DNA from: Fuerstiella marisgermanici
GTDB taxonomy: Bacteria; Planctomycetota; Planctomycetia; Planctomycetales; Planctomycetaceae
Assembly (NCBI RefSeq): GCF_001983935.1
Contig: NZ_CP017641.1
Location: 3,100,001 to 3,164,000, forward strand
DNA length: 64,000 nt
Reading direction: 5' to 3'
Below the pieces are notes generated by a model. That model was not told where the DNA came from and did no database searches. It worked only from the letters and a program-made list of their open reading frames with translations. The position numbers and the translations under genes were made by a program. This document shows, one piece after another, positions 23,982 to 34,320 of the stretch (position 1 is the stretch's first letter; each line of letters starts with the position of its first letter).

Positions 23982-26740
23982 TCGTCGTCGGAACTGACCA
24001 TTTCGGGTGTGTTGGCTTCCGCCGGCGCCGCTTCTTCGACAAGCAGGCGAGGCAGGTCGGCCGTATTGACGCCGGGCACAGACTGGTGCTCGTCCAGTTT
24101 GTAACCGGAATTTGAATTTCCGTAGAACAACGATTTATCCAGTTCAAACGCCGTCACTGGCAACTTGGTCAAACCGGCCGCCGATGTGGAATTAATAAGC
24201 TCAGGATTCACCCACAAGTCGGCTTTGAATTCGCTGACGTCAACTTCCAAGCCAGACAACGCTTCCTTCCAATGCCGTTTCCAGCGTTCGAAGCGATACT
24301 GTTCCGGTGTGTAATCCAGACTCGCGGAGTTCATGTCCCAATAGACTCCGAACTGGTAGTACAAATTGTGACTGCCTTGCCAAACCAGGAGATCACGCAT
24401 TTCTGACAGGTAGGCGTTGCCTCGGGACTGGACCAGCACACCATCCGGCAGCAACGACGAAAACACATTCGAATAACTGGTAACAGTGATGGTTGGCACG
24501 TCACGTTCCTGATCGCCACCGCTTAGGCCTTCGCTGTCACGCATGCGGATGAGCGGTTGAGCCAACACCCACGACGTGTGTTCGAGGTCTACCGAAAGCT
24601 GCCCTGGACGTCCGGTGGAGGCACTGCCAATCTGTCGAGCTCGACCAATATTTTTGAGCAGCGACCCGTTCAACGCGAATGCCGACTGCCGCACTTTCAG
24701 GCTACCGTTGGTGCGGCCGGCGACAACGGCAAGGTGGCAGGTACCGCGAACCGCAACGTTGTTGAGTTCAATAAATGTTTCAACTGCTTCCTGCGGATCC
24801 ACGGCTGCATCGATGAATCGAAACACGGACGCCTCGCGGGTCGTCGGGTTTTTGACATCAACCGTGCAGTCTCGCAGAGTCACCTGATTGGCACCGATGC
24901 ACCTAAACAGCGCCCATTCATCAGAGCTGTCGCCGGATACGTTAATGCGAAAGTCGACACCGATGATTGTCAAATTCAGGTTGTTGCTGAGATAGAATAG
25001 CTGGTCCAGACTATCCTCGCCGCGAAATTCTATCAGAGGCCGACGGCCCGGCGCGGCTCGCAAAGTGAGACTCTCCGCAGCGCCAGTTGAACGGCGAGCC
25101 AGCGAAGATGTGGTTGTCGGCAAAGCGCCCTCAAAGTCCAACAGGATCTCATCGCCGGATCGCACTTCGGTCCATGCTTGATTCAGGGATTCCACGCGCT
25201 GTTCCGTCCGATCGGCTCGGACAATGCGAAACGGCTTAGCAGCTGGCGGTGTCGGAACGGCTGCTGGAGAATCGCGCCCGATCGTTCCGTCAGGCCCTGC
25301 AGTAGCCGACATATTTATGCCGGCACCCGCTTTGGACGTGCCAGCGTCGACAGTTTCCGGCGGTGAGTCATTGCTGCCTTCTGCACCATCGTCGCCATTA
25401 GTTGAAGGCCCGTTTGCTGGTGGAAGAGATTGGTCCGCCGCAGCGACGTCCCCGTTGTTACCGACGGGGCCACTTGCCGAATTCGCTCGCGCATTGGGCG
25501 GCAGGATAGATTCCACGATCGCGCGCAGTTCGCCTTCGGCCGTTTGCGGCGGCGTCGACGTAAAGTGAATGATCAAAGCCGTCGCGCACAGGACGAGCAC
25601 CGCTCCAGTCAGAAACAGTGCACCAGAAAGTTCGCGAACGCGAGTGACGGCCATTCTGCGCCAGACGATGCCTTCCGCCGGTACGCTCCGTAGCCCGAGC
25701 TTCCCGGCAATCCCCAGTAGGTCGGCCAGCAACTGGCCAGGATCCTGGTACCGCTTCGTCGGGTCGGTGTTCATCATTTTCTGAACCACGATCGACAGTT
25801 CCTGCGGGATGTCTCGAAAAACCAATCGCGGATCGGGAGGCGTTTTGCCCTGATGGTCCAGCAGCTTTTGCAGCGCTGTGCCTTCCGGATACGGCGGACG
25901 GCCAGTCAGCATGTGGTAAACTGTGCAGCCCAAAGAATAGATGTCGCTGCGAATGTCGGCGGTGCGCGGATCTCGCGCTTGTTCCGGCGCGATGTAATCG
26001 AAGGTGCCCAGCGTGGTTCCGGCTACCGTGATGTCGCCGATGGAATCCGAAGTGTCGCGTCGGGCGAGTCCCAGGTCGACCACTTTAATGCGGCCGCTCT
26101 TGGTCAGAATAATATTGGACGGCTTAATGTCGCGATGCACAATGCCGGCCGCCGACACATGGCTGAGTGCCAGAGTTGACTGGATGGCATAGTTGACGGT
26201 CTCCTCCGGCGACAAACGCCCCTGGTCAACAATCATTTCCTTGATCGTGAGACCTTCGGCATATTCGTACGCGATGTAGTGAATGCCATCGTGTTCGTCC
26301 GCAAAAAAGACACGAGCCACATTGTCGTGATTCAACTGAGCACAGGCGCGAGCTTCGTTGCGGAAGCGGGCAATTAACGCAGGATCGGCAGCGATGCCGG
26401 GGTGCAGCACCTTCAACGCGACGTAGCGAGACAGCTCAAGGTCGACTGCTCGAAACACGGCTCCCATGCCGCCGGAACCGATGCGTTCTTCGACTTCGAA
26501 GTGACCAATCCGCAGCCCGCGTTCGGCGTTGTTTTGACTTCCCGGCGGTGCAAACAGGCGGTCGCGAATTTCCTGAGCACTCGGGTTCAGCTCGATTTCT
26601 GTCGAAAAATGAGAGCCCACATCGCTGGCGGATGTAACCACGGTATTCTGGTCGTCAGCAACCAGTGGACGTTCCGATAGCGGCACATCCGGAGTGGTCG
26701 AATGAGTGGGTTCGAGTTCAACGCTGGATTGGTGAGTCAT
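23978..26740 (-). CDS. Transmembrane Ser/Thr protein kinase with extracytoplasmic beta-helix-like part
   Basis: A 920-residue protein. Kinase domain at about residues 79-340: G-loop GSGGMG (88-93), the Lys of ALKV (110), HRDIKPSN with the catalytic Asp (204), D-L-G (222), GTFDYIAPEQA and the DIRSDIYSLGCTVYHMLTGR segment. DLG replaces DFG, as in many bacterial Pkn kinases. A membrane segment lies at about 373-393, then a Pro/Ala/Ser-rich linker (to about 500), then about 400 residues with right-handed beta-helix-like character (repeated strands with N-N-L-N-L-T and similar steps). It is a PknB-type receptor; the ligand is unknown. The ATG at 26740 is chosen over an upstream TTG. It is coupled to the PhnZ-like gene by an ATGA overlap. 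Confidence 0.9.
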   Translation of the reverse strand: MTHQSSVELEPTHSTTPDVPLSERPLVADDQNTVVTSASDVGSHFSTEIELNPSAQEIRDRLFAPPGSQNNAERGLRIGHFEVEERIGSGGMGAVFRAVDLELSRYVALKVLHPGIAADPALIARFRNEARACAQLNHDNVARVFFADEHDGIHYIAYEYAEGLTIKEMIVDQGRLSPEETVNYAIQSTLALSHVSAAGIVHRDIKPSNIILTKSGRIKVVDLGLARRDTSDSIGDITVAGTTLGTFDYIAPEQARDPRTADIRSDIYSLGCTVYHMLTGRPPYPEGTALQKLLDHQGKTPPDPRLVFRDIPQELSIVVQKMMNTDPTKRYQDPGQLLADLLGIAGKLGLRSVPAEGIVWRRMAVTRVRELSGALFLTGAVLVLCATALIIHFTSTPPQTAEGELRAIVESILPPNARANSASGPVGNNGDVAAADQSLPPANGPSTNGDDGAEGSNDSPPETVDAGTSKAGAGINMSATAGPDGTIGRDSPAAVPTPPAAKPFRIVRADRTEQRVESLNQAWTEVRSGDEILLDFEGALPTTTSSLARRSTGAAESLTLRAAPGRRPLIEFRGEDSLDQLFYLSNNLNLTIIGVDFRINVSGDSSDEWALFRCIGANQVTLRDCTVDVKNPTTREASVFRFIDAAVDPQEAVETFIELNNVAVRGTCHLAVVAGRTNGSLKVRQSAFALNGSLLKNIGRARQIGSASTGRPGQLSVDLEHTSWVLAQPLIRMRDSEGLSGGDQERDVPTITVTSYSNVFSSLLPDGVLVQSRGNAYLSEMRDLLVWQGSHNLYYQFGVYWDMNSASLDYTPEQYRFERWKRHWKEALSGLEVDVSEFKADLWVNPELINSTSAAGLTKLPVTAFELDKSLFYGNSNSGYKLDEHQSVPGVNTADLPRLLVEEAAPAEANTPEMVSSDDD

Positions 26741-27897
26741 TGAGTCACCGTTTCCACGGCGCGGATCGTTCTCTGCACCGGTCAAAGCAGAACAGCTTTC
26801 GTGAATACACCACGGCGTAAAACGTCAAATCGATTCGACAGACAGCCCCGGACAGATATTGCTTAACAGGGACTATAGTGTAATGCCCAACGGCGGCGCG
26901 GTCAAAAACTGTCTGCCACCAAGCCAGCCCCGGAACCCGATTCAGAAGGTGTCTTAAGACCGGTTGCGCCATTTGTAGGCTTCGGGGGCGAATTGGCCCG
27001 CCCGCCAGCCGGATTCGAAGCGTGACGGATTGAGTTGGCCACTTCTTGTGTTTTGCTTGCTATAGACGCCGCCGGGACATCGCTGTTCGACAATGGTCTC
27101 GACCGGGCCATCAGCCCTTAGTGTCGAAGACCACGCAAGCAAACGCCACCAAACCGTATTCGTGAGCACACTCCAAACTCTGAGGCCGCCAAACGTTTTG
27201 AGCACCGCTTCCAGAATGTCATGTCCCACTCCGGGCACAATCGCAGGGAATCGCTGCTCGTAGAGGTAGGCTGGGTGAGCTGTTTTCTGTGGATGTTGGG
27301 GGCGTGGGGGGAAGATTTCCGGTGGTTGCAGTTCCGTGGTCTGGCCAGTTCGGGGGAAATCCGGCCTGTTTTTCGGTTGCGAAAACTCGGAACGTTGTTC
27401 CTGGACAGACTTTAGGGTTCGTGGTTTCCGCAGCTTATCGGCCTTGAAAATCTTGACCAACACTGATCGGCGGATAGAATTGCTCGACTCCAGTGAAATC
27501 AGGCCAACGCACCCAAAAAGAGATGACTCGGTTCGATTACTCGACCAGCCTCTTCCAAACTCAAGGCTAAACATTGGAGTCCAGAACCGCTAGCGGAAAT
27601 GGATCAGAGATTGTGAATGACGGTACGAAAAGGCAACGAAGTGCCTCAGCGATCATCGCAGCCTCAAACAATCTCACGCTGGGTGGCCGGGGATAGTCAC
27701 CCGAAACTAGTCTGCACGATGCGGGCAGCATCGAATTGATTGCGAATCTTAGCGGCCGCATGACGGACGCCATTCGCCAGATGTTGAATCGAACGAACGT
27801 CGAAACAGATTGCGTGGCAAGTCAAACCGTGGGACAGCGTGTGTTCCACAATCATCAATACGTTAACGGAATTGGCATTACGCCACCGGAGTAACTT
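26741..27897. other. 1.15-kb region without a supportable gene
   Basis: This lies between the divergent kinase and dnaG genes. A 206-codon minus-strand frame (26954-27574) is open but has no family motif, no convincing ribosome-binding site and a composition unlike the neighbouring genes; a few residues around its end (G-R-A-G-Q-F-A-P type) look protein-like but I cannot name them. Short plus-strand frames are no better. No repeats, RNA signature or terminators were recognised. The right end contains CCGGAG upstream of the dnaG GTG start and presumably the dnaG-rpoD promoter. Confidence 0.4.
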
Positions 27898-29802
27898 GTG
27901 TCCGTTGGATTTGGGGACGACTTCAAAGAACAGGTTCGTGCGGCCACAAATATTGCGGACCTGGTCTCAGAAACTGTCAACCTGATCCCGAACGGCCGCG
28001 ACTTCAAAGGGCTGTGCCCGTTCCACGACGACAAAAACCCATCGTTTAATGTGTATCCCGATCGGCAGTCTTATCGCTGCTGGGTTTGCGACAAAGGAGG
28101 CGACTGTTTTACGTGGGTGCAGGAAATACAGATGGTGACCTTTCCGGAAGCTTTGGAGCTTCTGGCAGAACGAGCCAACATTGAGGTTCCGAAGAATAAA
28201 GGAACTCAGTTTTCGGCAGCCCCCAAAGAGGGCAAGGTTACTCAATACGAAATCGTCGAATGGGCCATCAACCTGATGCAGCAGGCTCTGCATTCCGGAT
28301 CAGCCGGCGAGTTAGCTCGCACATACTTCAAAGGACGGAACTTAAGTCAGGATACGATTCGAAAATTTCGATTGGGCTTCCATCCAGAGGATTGGAGCTG
28401 GCTACTGGACAAGGCGAAAGGACGGTATTCGGAAAAGCAACTGGTGAGTGTCGGACTGGCCGGAGAACGCGACAACGGGCGAGGTTTTTACGACAACCTT
28501 GTCGGTCGCATCGTGTTTCCAATAATTGACGAAAGAGGTCGGCCGGTTGCGTTTGGAGGACGAGTGTTGCCGGGTGGCAACATCGAAAGCCCGGCGAAGT
28601 ATTGGAATAGTCCGGAGAGTAGTATTTTTCTGAAGCGTCGCACTCTTTACGCATTCGATCAGGCTCGGGAAAAAATTCGTACAGACAAGGCGGCCGTAAT
28701 TGTTGAAGGATATATGGACTGCATCGCCTGTCATCAGGCGGGCGTCACCAACGCGGTTGCCACCTTGGGAACCGCACTCACAGAAGATCATGTCAAATTT
28801 TTGAAACGTTTCGATTGCCGAGTTGTTTTGGTTTACGACGGAGACAACGCAGGTATCGCGGCGGCAGAACGCAGTATCGAACGGTTTCTGGCTCAGGATC
28901 TGGACCTTCGGGTCTTGACACTCAGCGACGGACAGGACCCGGCGGACTATTTGGATAAACACGGGACAGAGGAATTTCAGGCACTGATCGACGGTGCCCC
29001 GGAGGCATGGGAATACAAGTTGCAAACGTTGACCGGTCGACACGACATCGGCTCAGTCAGTGGTCAGCAACAGGTGTTAAATGAGATGCTCGACTTTCTG
29101 GCGGCAGCTCCCGGGCTGGCTGGCGGCATTCGAGAAGACCTGGTGATTCGACACGTCAGTCAGCGAGTTCAGATTGACGAATTAACTCTGCGGCGAGAAC
29201 TTCAGGAGGTTCGGGGAAAAAAAGTATCACGAAACGTTGTGAGGCAGGAAGAACCGGTTAGGACGGAGCCCGTCATCACAATACGGATGAAAAGCGGCGA
29301 CCTCGCAGAACGAGAATTGCTGGAAATTATTCTGACATCCCCCAAATACACGGACTACATTCGGCATCAGATCGGCCCGGGTGATTTTCATAACGATCAG
29401 CTTCGACGACTGTTGGAACTGTGTTTCGATCTTATCGCGGAAGAAGGAATCCTTCCCGATCCTCAAAGTGTCATGGCAGCAGCCGATTCCGATTCAGCCA
29501 TCCTGAATCTGATGAACGCCCTGCTTGATTCGGCGAGCGAGAAAGGAATCTCAAACCTGATGAACGAGCAGCCACTTGATCATCAGGAGAGTGACGGAGC
29601 CGTAGTTCCGGCACATCTGCAGCGGGTCCTTGCCCCGTTGCTTTCTCGGCGTGATAAAATCCAGAACATGTTGTCGAAACAGCAAATGGCTCAGGCGCCC
29701 GCGTCATCGAGCGAACTCAACAGCGACACAGTGGATGCACTCCGGCGTATCTTTAGTTTTCGAAAAGGCCAAATGGGCGACAATCCGCCCCGGCTGAAAT
29801 AA
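27898..29802 (+). CDS. dnaG: DNA primase
   Basis: A 634-residue DnaG that makes RNA primers for replication. The N-terminal CHC2 zinc ribbon is C-P-F-H-D-D-K-N-P-S-F with C-W-V-C about 17 residues later. A central catalytic part with the TOPRIM motif follows (VIVEGYMDCIACHQAG, then VATLGTALTEDH and the acidic VYDGDNAG). The C-terminal helicase-binding region is about residues 440-634. GTG at 27898 is chosen because GGAG stands 7 bases upstream. It is followed 21 bases later by rpoD, so the two form the core of the classical macromolecular-synthesis operon; rpsU is not present upstream. Confidence 0.97.
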   Translation: MSVGFGDDFKEQVRAATNIADLVSETVNLIPNGRDFKGLCPFHDDKNPSFNVYPDRQSYRCWVCDKGGDCFTWVQEIQMVTFPEALELLAERANIEVPKNKGTQFSAAPKEGKVTQYEIVEWAINLMQQALHSGSAGELARTYFKGRNLSQDTIRKFRLGFHPEDWSWLLDKAKGRYSEKQLVSVGLAGERDNGRGFYDNLVGRIVFPIIDERGRPVAFGGRVLPGGNIESPAKYWNSPESSIFLKRRTLYAFDQAREKIRTDKAAVIVEGYMDCIACHQAGVTNAVATLGTALTEDHVKFLKRFDCRVVLVYDGDNAGIAAAERSIERFLAQDLDLRVLTLSDGQDPADYLDKHGTEEFQALIDGAPEAWEYKLQTLTGRHDIGSVSGQQQVLNEMLDFLAAAPGLAGGIREDLVIRHVSQRVQIDELTLRRELQEVRGKKVSRNVVRQEEPVRTEPVITIRMKSGDLAERELLEIILTSPKYTDYIRHQIGPGDFHNDQLRRLLELCFDLIAEEGILPDPQSVMAAADSDSAILNLMNALLDSASEKGISNLMNEQPLDHQESDGAVVPAHLQRVLAPLLSRRDKIQNMLSKQQMAQAPASSSELNSDTVDALRRIFSFRKGQMGDNPPRLK

Positions 29803-29823
29803 TCGCCTCAGGAGCTTACGATC

Positions 29824-31470
29824 ATGCATCGTTTGGACGAAACACTCTCGCAACTCGTTTCACTCGGTATGAAGCAGGGATACCTGTACTTCTCTCAGGT
29901 ACACGATTACCTGCCGAATGAAGCCGAAGATCCGCGCAAGCTGGATCATCTGATTATGGTTTTGGAAGACCTGAACCTGGATCTGCGCACCGACCCGATT
30001 GTCTACGAAGACGAAAATCCGGCCGACAAAAAGCGTCGCCGTCCGGAAATCCGTCTCGAAGAAGAACCAACTCGCGGCACAGAAGATCCGATTCGCATGT
30101 ACCTCACGCAGATGGGCGAAATTCCACTGCTGACTCGCGAAGAAGAAATCTTTCTGGCCAAGCAGATTGAAGTGACTCGCCGGCGTTTTCGTCGAGCACT
30201 GCTGAACTGCGACTTTTCGATGAATCATGCCTTTGAGGTGCTGTCGCAGGTCCATCGCAGCGAACTGCCCTTCGACCGCACGATCAAAGTATCGATGACG
30301 GAGAGCCTCGAAAAAGAACAGATCATCGGCCGCATGCCGCACAATCTGGTCACCGTGGCTTCCATCCGCGAACGTGACCTGACCGACTTCGCCATGGCTC
30401 GGTCACTGGGCCTGGACACGAAGAAGGGCATGGAAATCCGCGCACGCATCGACGAACGGCGTCGCCGCAGTGTCACGCTTCTTGAAGAAATGAGCCTGCG
30501 AACTCAGCGTCTGCAACCGTGCATGAAGCGGCTGGAACAGATTTCTGCTCGCATGCTCGACCTGCAGGATCAGATCAACAATCTGAAAGATCTGTCGTCG
30601 GCGGAAGACGAACGCAAGTGCATGCAAAAAGAACTGCACGACCTGATCGACCTCACGATGGAAACGCCGAATTCACTGGCGGCCAAAATGGAGGCTCTGG
30701 CGTTACGGTACGAAGAATACGAACAGGCGATGCGAGACCTTTCCGGCGGCAACCTACGACTGGTTGTGTCGATCGCGAAAAAGTATCGCAACCGTGGCCT
30801 GACATTCCTGGACCTGATTCAGGAAGGTAACACGGGGCTGATGCGAGCGGTCGACAAGTACGAATACCGTCGCGGGTATAAGTTTTCAACCTACGCCACG
30901 TGGTGGATTCGCCAGGCGATCACGCGAGCCATCGCCGACCAGGCTCGCACGATTCGTATTCCTGTGCACATGATCGAAACGATGTCCAAGCTGCGAGCCG
31001 CCGCTCGTGACCTGCTACAGGAAATGGGCCGCGAACCGTCCGTCGATGAGATGGCAGAAGTCGCCGACGTGCCAATCGAAGAAGCTCGTCGCGTGATGCG
31101 AATCAGCCGCCAGCCGATCAGCCTGGACAAGCCACTTGGCGAAGGCGAAGACAACAGCTTCGGCGAATTCGTCGAAGATAAAAGCAACGACAGTCCGGTC
31201 AGCAATGCCGCTTCTGAAATGCTGAAGGACAAGATCGATTCGGTACTGAAGACGCTGACTTACCGCGAACGTGAGATCATCAAACTGCGTTACGGCCTGG
31301 GCGATGGTTACACGTACACGCTGGAAGAAGTCGGCCGCATCTTCAAGGTGACCCGAGAACGAGTTCGCCAGATCGAAGCCAAGGCTGTTCGCAAGCTGCA
31401 GCATCCGGTTCGCAGCCGACAGTTGCAGGGATTCCTTGAAGGCATCACGGCGATCGCAGCTGGTCACTAA
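29824..31470 (+). CDS. rpoD: Primary RNA polymerase sigma factor (sigma-70)
   Basis: A 548-residue group 1 sigma factor. Region 1.1-like N-terminus ([20 protein letters not shown]), region 1.2 ([20 protein letters not shown]), a non-conserved region of about 150 residues with helical repeats, region 2 ([40 protein letters not shown] and the [20 protein letters not shown] -10-binding helices), region 3 ([12 protein letters not shown]) and region 4 with the -35-reading helix ([20 protein letters not shown]). All core motifs are intact. It follows dnaG by 21 bases with no terminator between. CAGGAG stands upstream of the ATG. Confidence 0.97.
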   Translation: MHRLDETLSQLVSLGMKQGYLYFSQVHDYLPNEAEDPRKLDHLIMVLEDLNLDLRTDPIVYEDENPADKKRRRPEIRLEEEPTRGTEDPIRMYLTQMGEIPLLTREEEIFLAKQIEVTRRRFRRALLNCDFSMNHAFEVLSQVHRSELPFDRTIKVSMTESLEKEQIIGRMPHNLVTVASIRERDLTDFAMARSLGLDTKKGMEIRARIDERRRRSVTLLEEMSLRTQRLQPCMKRLEQISARMLDLQDQINNLKDLSSAEDERKCMQKELHDLIDLTMETPNSLAAKMEALALRYEEYEQAMRDLSGGNLRLVVSIAKKYRNRGLTFLDLIQEGNTGLMRAVDKYEYRRGYKFSTYATWWIRQAITRAIADQARTIRIPVHMIETMSKLRAAARDLLQEMGREPSVDEMAEVADVPIEEARRVMRISRQPISLDKPLGEGEDNSFGEFVEDKSNDSPVSNAASEMLKDKIDSVLKTLTYREREIIKLRYGLGDGYTYTLEEVGRIFKVTRERVRQIEAKAVRKLQHPVRSRQLQGFLEGITAIAAGH

Positions 31471-31485
31471 GCAGTCTGTGATTTC

Positions 31486-31541
31486 CGTCGGCGAATAGCC
31501 GACGCAGTGGCAGCATAAAGCCTCGGGCGAAAGCCCGAGGT
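31486..31541. terminator. Pair of perfect hairpins between convergent rpoD and protease genes
   Basis: CGTCGGC-GAATA-GCCGACG (31486-31504) and CCTCGGGC-GAAA-GCCCGAGG (31521-31540, a GNRA-type tetraloop) occupy most of the 84 bases between two facing stop codons. They probably act as a bidirectional 3'-end processing or termination signal even though no U-run follows. Similar GGGC-GAAA-GCCC hairpins are frequent in planctomycete genomes (from memory). Confidence 0.55.
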
Positions 31542-31554
31542 TGCCGCCCGCCGC

Positions 31555-34320
31555 CTACAACCGCGACCGAACCGCGTCCAATGCTTTCTGAGCATTGTGC
31601 CTGACCGAGAAGTCTTTGCCGGTCGCCACTTTCTCCAGCAGTGGAACGCATTTGGCCGTGCCGATCTTCTGCAGCACACCCAACAATTCGCGTTTGGCGA
31701 AGCCGTCGCTAATCGAATCGAACGCGTCCAGGATCGGCTCTTCGGCGGGCTCACCTGCTTCGATCAACTTCTGCTTGATGTCCCGACGCAGCCGAATGTT
31801 GTTCATGTGTGCGATCAGTTTCGGGTAAAGGCCCTCGGCATCCAGTGCGATCAACCGCGAGATGGCTGTTTTGCGAGCGGCATCGAACAGGTGATTGTCG
31901 TTGTTGACAACGGCCCAGAAGTCATCGATGGCGCCGTCATCCGCCCAGTGACATAGTGCCTCCGCAGCCGCTGCTTTGACGAAGTCGCTGCTGTTGAGTC
32001 GATGATTCTCAACAACGTTTAAAACTTCATCGCGTTTGTCTGGCACGATGGCGATCCTGCCCAGGCGAGCCAGATGCGACTTGGCTCCCAGGCCCCCTTT
32101 GGCGCTGCGGACGTCGGCCAGAATCTGATCGATCAATTCCGGATTCGGAACCGCTGCCTCTTCGGCCCGCTGCTTTTTCTGAGCTTCCGCTTTCGCCAAC
32201 GCAGCTTCGCGTTCGCGTTTAATGTCGGCGGGATCTCGCAGGTGGTAGCTGACAGTGATCGGCAGTTTGTCTGTGGTGCCGTCATCATCGTTCTGAATAA
32301 TCGTCGCCTTGTAGTCCAGGCTGGCGGGAACTCCGAGTTTTGTGTCGAAGACAACCTCGCCTGATCCACGGACCGTCAGGTACGGTCGATTGGGATCCTT
32401 TGTCGTGAGGAATTCGTAATCCTTGTGAATGGAGACTCGATCGTTCAACTCCGCGCCGCGTTTCCACGCCGTTTTTTCCGTGGCAGGGATCACCTTGATG
32501 GTTTCTTCCTGGGGCTCGTTGCCAAACGGATTGAAACCGCCGCGCCGACCGCCGAAGGGTATTCGCGAACGCATGCGACTGATCGGGTCATTCGCCTGCC
32601 GCTTAACGATCCGTACAGACGTGATAATTTCACTGGCCCACGACTTGTCGCCGTCCGGGTCGAGCGGCTCAATGAAGAACTGACCGATTGGGCCGAGTAC
32701 GAATGGCAGGCTGCCGTCGCCGTTGAATTCGACAACTTCGCCGCTGGCATTGACCTTCATACGACCTCGATCATGGTTGGATGACGGCATCATCGGAAAG
32801 CCGCCAAACCGCATTCGGCGTGGATCGAAGGATTGCGATTCGGTAAACGTCGCCGTGTAATCAATGTCGTAAACCGTTCCACCGCTGTTGCCCCACACCT
32901 TGATGAACGCGACCGTCGGTGTGACTTTTCTGGCCAGAACCGGGCCTTCCAGCCTGGCTGGCGGCGCGACGGGCGGAGGCGTGAACCCGTTCTGCTGCAT
33001 CAGGTTAGAAAGTTCGTTGACCGGCACAGCGAAGCCGACCGAACTGGCAGCACTACTGGCAATTTTACTGCTGGCAACGCCAATCACCTGACCGGAATCA
33101 TTGACGATCGGACCGCCACTATTGCCGGGATTAATCGGAGCATCAGTTTGAATATTTTTGCCGTGCTTCGGATGCATCACGATCCCCGCGACCGCTCCTG
33201 TGGCCACTTTAATGCCGGTGCCCAGCACGTCCGACATAGGAAACCCGAACGCTCGTACGGTTTCCGCCAGTTGCACTTTGTCCGAATCCGCGAATGTCGA
33301 AACCGGTAGTCCGCCGGCTTCGATCTGGATCAGTGCCAGATCCAGCTTACGGTTTTCGACCAGCACTTTGGCGGAGTATTTCTGTTCGCCCAGTGTGACT
33401 TCGATTCGCTTCGCACCATTCACCACATGAGCACACGTGGCGATGATTCCGTTGGCCGCCACAACAAAGCCGCTGCCACTGGCTTCCTGTTCGTCTGTGT
33501 GTTCCTTCCCGTCCGACACGACCTTGTACGTGCACGTGCCACTGATGTTTTGTTTTGTGCCGCCGTGATCAGCCGCAATCGTCAGTTGATAAACATGTTC
33601 CTGACCGGAAGCCCAACGATAAGAAAGCCGATCAGCAGGCGCGACGGCTGCTGGCGCGGGCACGGCGTCGTTCTTCGGCGGTGCAGGTACATCCTGTGCA
33701 ACGACAGTCGGTGCCTGAGGACGCGGAACAGTATCCTCAGGCGTCACGGCGTTCCCGCGTTCTGTGTCAGGCGCTGCATTTTCAGCCACGTTATTCACAG
33801 CAGGCGGCGTGGCCGGTGGTGCCGCTGGTGGTGCCGCTGGTGGTGGCGCCGTCTGAGAAGTCGTCGAAGCGTTGGCGGCTGGCTGAGCAGCAGGTTCGGT
33901 TTGAGCGACAGCGGGTTTCGCTGGGGCGTCGTCCTTTAACAGATAGAAGATCGCACTTGGGAAGGCGATGAGTGCAGTCACAATCGCCGCGCCGATCGCC
34001 CCTAAAACAATAAAGCTTTCCTTTTTCGCTCGCACGACATCTTCGTCGATATACTCGTCCACCAGTTCGTGGTCGTCGATTGGCCTCGTCGCGCGAGCTG
34101 GCTTCGTGCGCGGCGCCGGTGGTGGTGGTTTCTGAGTGCGCCGTGGCTGCGCGGGGCGAGTTTGCGTCGGCCGGGCCGAGCGGTCAGAAGTGGACGGCAG
34201 TGACTCGGCGAGGCTGATTTGCTCGTCGCAGCGAGGACAGGCGATTGACGGCTTACGAGTGTTGCTGCGGATTCGCAGTTTCGCAAGACAGCCGGGACAT
34301 TGGATGACGGTGTGACTCAT
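31555..34320 (-). CDS. Membrane-anchored trypsin-like serine protease with zinc ribbon and HEAT-like repeats
   Basis: A 921-residue protein. Residues 1-37 form a zinc-ribbon-like module with C-P-G-C and C-P-R-C (C8, C11, C28, C31). A Pro/Arg-rich stretch and a membrane segment (about 103-127) follow, then a Pro/Ala-rich linker (to about 230). The HtrA-like protease domain has TCAHVVNGA (His298), DLALIQ (Asp327) and PINPGNSGGPIV (Ser401). After a beta-rich middle region, residues about 740-921 are helical repeats of HEAT type (KAAAAEALCHWADDGAIDDF, DAARKTAISRL and others). The predicted topology puts the zinc ribbon inside and protease and HEAT domain outside. No PDZ domain is seen. ATG at 34320 is chosen to begin the zinc ribbon. 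Confidence 0.87.
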   Translation of the reverse strand: MSHTVIQCPGCLAKLRIRSNTRKPSIACPRCDEQISLAESLPSTSDRSARPTQTRPAQPRRTQKPPPPAPRTKPARATRPIDDHELVDEYIDEDVVRAKKESFIVLGAIGAAIVTALIAFPSAIFYLLKDDAPAKPAVAQTEPAAQPAANASTTSQTAPPPAAPPAAPPATPPAVNNVAENAAPDTERGNAVTPEDTVPRPQAPTVVAQDVPAPPKNDAVPAPAAVAPADRLSYRWASGQEHVYQLTIAADHGGTKQNISGTCTYKVVSDGKEHTDEQEASGSGFVVAANGIIATCAHVVNGAKRIEVTLGEQKYSAKVLVENRKLDLALIQIEAGGLPVSTFADSDKVQLAETVRAFGFPMSDVLGTGIKVATGAVAGIVMHPKHGKNIQTDAPINPGNSGGPIVNDSGQVIGVASSKIASSAASSVGFAVPVNELSNLMQQNGFTPPPVAPPARLEGPVLARKVTPTVAFIKVWGNSGGTVYDIDYTATFTESQSFDPRRMRFGGFPMMPSSNHDRGRMKVNASGEVVEFNGDGSLPFVLGPIGQFFIEPLDPDGDKSWASEIITSVRIVKRQANDPISRMRSRIPFGGRRGGFNPFGNEPQEETIKVIPATEKTAWKRGAELNDRVSIHKDYEFLTTKDPNRPYLTVRGSGEVVFDTKLGVPASLDYKATIIQNDDDGTTDKLPITVSYHLRDPADIKREREAALAKAEAQKKQRAEEAAVPNPELIDQILADVRSAKGGLGAKSHLARLGRIAIVPDKRDEVLNVVENHRLNSSDFVKAAAAEALCHWADDGAIDDFWAVVNNDNHLFDAARKTAISRLIALDAEGLYPKLIAHMNNIRLRRDIKQKLIEAGEPAEEPILDAFDSISDGFAKRELLGVLQKIGTAKCVPLLEKVATGKDFSVRHNAQKALDAVRSRL

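Noticed and set aside
26954-27574. 206-codon minus-strand frame upstream of dnaG as a gene
   Set aside because: Kept only as a note: no recognised family, weak start context and odd composition.
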